Below are positions 62,205 through 64,000 of a DNA stretch of 64,000 nucleotides, piece by piece. Location of the stretch: the NCBI RefSeq assembly GCF_042945595.1, contig NZ_CP168493.1, positions 3,782,001-3,846,000 on the forward strand, read 5' to 3'. Positions within the stretch are counted from its first letter, which is position 1, and each line of letters starts with the position of its first letter. Position numbers and translations under genes: made by a program. Under the pieces are notes generated by a model that saw only the letters and a program-made list of their open reading frames with translations, was not told the DNA's origin and made no database searches. The stretch comes from Psychrobacillus sp042945595. Its GTDB lineage: Bacteria > Bacillota > Bacilli > Bacillales_A > Planococcaceae.

Positions 62205-62275
62205 ATGCTTGCTTTATAACTCTCTTCAACTAACAGGTGCTTTAGTCCAATAAGGATAGTAAAATATTACATCAA

Positions 62276-62303
62276 AAAACGCTCATATTCCTGAGCGTTT
62301 TAC
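62276..62303 (+). terminator. Bidirectional terminator
   Basis: AAAACGCTCA / TGAGCGTTTT perfect stem, 6-nt loop; serves the 61620 gene on plus and perhaps the MFS gene on minus. Confidence 0.8.
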
Positions 62304-62454
62304 TTGTCATTTATAGCGCCAATTTGCTGTTGAAATATATGCTGGTTAGTATGAAATTTACTTTTTCATTGGCATTTTACTCCCACTAATCAAACCAGTT
62401 ATTCTAAAACCAATGCTTTTTTGTTTGTTTTAATAAGTTTCATTAGTAAAGTAA

Positions 62455-63687
62455 TCACTCTTTAGAACTTTTCATAATAATTTTATATAAGTACAGAACA
62501 GGCGACAATAAAATTGCACTTACAATGATTGCCGTTTTTATTGTAAAGTTCGATGCTACTAATCCGATAACTGGACCACCACCAATTTGACCAATAGCAT
62601 CTACTTGACCTTTTACCGAAAAGAAAGTTGCACGTATGGATGATTCTGGTATGATCTTATTTAGCCAAATGTCCTCAAGCGGATACATGACTTTCCTTGT
62701 TACTTGGATAAGTATATAAAATGCTAACAAACCAACCACATAAGTGGAAAAAGCAAACCCAATTAATGACGTTATAACAAATAAACTTCCTATAAAAAGA
62801 GACATGTAAATATGTTTCAAATTTTGATGTATTGAACTTCGATTCATCAAATGAAGTGCTGCAAATGAAATTAACACGACTATAAATTGAATTCCACCCA
62901 ATATTAATACTAATTTCTCATCTGTGAAATTCCCTATATTCGATACATTCAATAAATGAGACATCCATAATCGATCAAAACCTTCACTATAAAATCCTAC
63001 AAACAAAGCTATTAGAAATAGCATTCTCATGATAAAGCTTGCTTTAGAGTAAAGAATAATTTTGCCCATATTGCCTTTCATGTTTTCCCAAGTAGAAATT
63101 CTACCTAACTTATTTAAAGGTTTAAAATTGTCTTCTATCATAAAAATCATTAAATATATTGCTAATCCTACCATACACAATCCACCAATAATGATTGGCA
63201 GGCTAATCATGAAATAACCTATGAATATACTTAATGGGATAGCTATAATTTGCCCAAGGTTACCGGCCTTTGCTCCTCTTATAAATGCTAATGAAGAACG
63301 TTCCTCTCCAATTTCGTCTGCAATCCACGCTTGCTGAGATCCACTAGTAAACGTATAACCTATCCCCCAAGCAACCTGAGCCAATAGTACAGGTATAATA
63401 TAGGGGAATAACCCCTCCACTAAAAAGCCAAATCCTATTAGTAGATAACCAGTTATCATAGAAAGCTTGCGGCTTTTCAAATCTGACACTACTCCGGTAG
63501 GAATTTCAAAAAGGAAGACCGATAGCTCCAAAACTGTCCCAACTAATACAAGTTGTAGCGGATCAAGCTTTACAGTTTGTACTTGATATAACAAGTTTAC
63601 TGTAAATATAATCGTAAAAAATAATTGTGATAAAAAGCATGTAGAAATATAAACTAGATATGGATCTTTTGTCTTTAATATTTTCAT
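62455..63687 (-). CDS. MFS transporter
   Basis: 410 aa, about 12 helices. VFLFEIPTGVVSDLKSRKLS is an MFS loop 2-3 motif variant; the central loop MIEDNFKPLNKLGRIS separates the halves. Resembles the YkuC/tetracycline-like drug efflux group but the substrate is unknown. GGGGG 7 nt before ATG. Confidence 0.85.
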   Translation of the reverse strand: MKILKTKDPYLVYISTCFLSQLFFTIIFTVNLLYQVQTVKLDPLQLVLVGTVLELSVFLFEIPTGVVSDLKSRKLSMITGYLLIGFGFLVEGLFPYIIPVLLAQVAWGIGYTFTSGSQQAWIADEIGEERSSLAFIRGAKAGNLGQIIAIPLSIFIGYFMISLPIIIGGLCMVGLAIYLMIFMIEDNFKPLNKLGRISTWENMKGNMGKIILYSKASFIMRMLFLIALFVGFYSEGFDRLWMSHLLNVSNIGNFTDEKLVLILGGIQFIVVLISFAALHLMNRSSIHQNLKHIYMSLFIGSLFVITSLIGFAFSTYVVGLLAFYILIQVTRKVMYPLEDIWLNKIIPESSIRATFFSVKGQVDAIGQIGGGPVIGLVASNFTIKTAIIVSAILLSPVLYLYKIIMKSSKE

Positions 63688-63756
63688 TGCGTTACCCCCT
63701 AAAATTAATTATAAAGAGAGGGTTAATCGACTTCTTGTCCAAATTTGCGATAATAA

Positions 63757-63882
63757 GAAAAGCGCAAGCGCCTATGTCTGCCCCGACAGGCAAATGGGGA
63801 AAAGCGAGGAGGCAGCTCCCCAGCCACCGCAGCTTTTTCACATTTGACCCCGAGGGGCAAGGCGCTGGAGTCTGGACAGTTA
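63757..63882 (+). repeat. Bacillaceae GCGCAAGCGCC-headed repeat
   Basis: Starts AAGAAAAGCGCAAGCGCC and ends AAGGCGCTGGAGTCTGGACAG; CCCCGACAGGCAAATG and CATTTGACCCCGAGGGGC pair in the middle, GCGCC with GGCGC at the ends. I recall this as a common dispersed element in Bacillaceae. Its head is the same as that of the 310-bp repeats. The plus-strand reading frame over it is spurious. Confidence 0.75.
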
Positions 63883-64000
63883 CTTAGTAGAAATGCATAC
63901 TTATCTTATTAAAAATACCCTGTAAAATAGACACTTAAAAAAGGTCATCTTAACAGGGTGTTTTAGGTATCAAATTTTCATATTAACGTTAGTTCCTTTT

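Overview
The window is a chromosomal segment of a low-GC, endospore-forming Bacillales bacterium. My best guess is a Planococcaceae/Caryophanaceae relative such as Psychrobacillus, Lysinibacillus or Sporosarcina. The guess rests on the Bacillus-type housekeeping order, a CotD-like coat protein, SigH, an RsbR paralogue, strong AGGAGG ribosome binding sites with many TTG/GTG starts, and Bacillaceae-type structured repeats. The species is inference.

Region 1 (1-21.9 kb, all minus strand) is the conserved block that reads, in transcription order, ctsR-mcsA-mcsB-clpC-radA-yacL-ispD-ispF-gltX-(Cys T-box)-cysE-cysS-mrnC-rlmB-yacP-sigH-rpmG-secE-nusG-rplK-rplA-(L10 leader)-rplJ-rplL-ybxB-rpoB. It covers protein quality control (CtsR regulon with a clear operator), isoprenoid precursor synthesis, Glu/Cys tRNA charging, cysteine synthesis, rRNA processing, stationary-phase sigma factor, and the ribosome/RNA polymerase genes. 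disA, which sits between radA and yacL in B. subtilis, is missing. rpoB runs off the left edge.

Region 2 (22-28.9 kb) holds an RsgA-type GTPase, a 21-codon micro-ORF with its own promoter and two hairpins, a two-gene ABC exporter, and a decaying dpp/ykf muropeptide-recycling locus. In that locus dppA and ykfD are pseudogenes, while ykfA (LD-carboxypeptidase) and ykfC (NlpC/P60 endopeptidase) stay intact. A CotD-like coat gene follows.

Region 3 (29-47 kb) is mixed-strand accessory chromosome: corA, an IS3-family element inserted in the loop of the corA terminator, thioesterase, rluF, an SRPBCC/ArsR pair, a divergent Mur ligase, an RsbR paralogue, AlaX, a YPGQ-repeat protein, MarR/MFS, Cu-Zn SOD lipoprotein and a YlbC-like CAP protein. 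Four copies (three full, one truncated) of a ~310-bp non-coding repeat occur in the window. Its central hairpin changes sequence but keeps pairing. I consider this the best candidate for an undescribed element. A GC-rich, multi-hairpin repeat lies between two of the copies.

Region 4 (47-64 kb) carries stand-alone metabolic and stress genes: AlkD, nitroreductase, DUF779 plus aldehyde dehydrogenase, an LLM flavin monooxygenase-like protein with a 53-aa leader ORF, DedA, YitT, a CoA-transferase with a LytTR regulator, a Trm11-like methyltransferase, an SDR, a class-A-like serine hydrolase, AraC and GNAT proteins, two hypothetical membrane proteins, an MFS transporter and a typical Bacillaceae GCGCAAGCGCC repeat at the right edge. 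I saw no tRNA, rRNA or CRISPR array.
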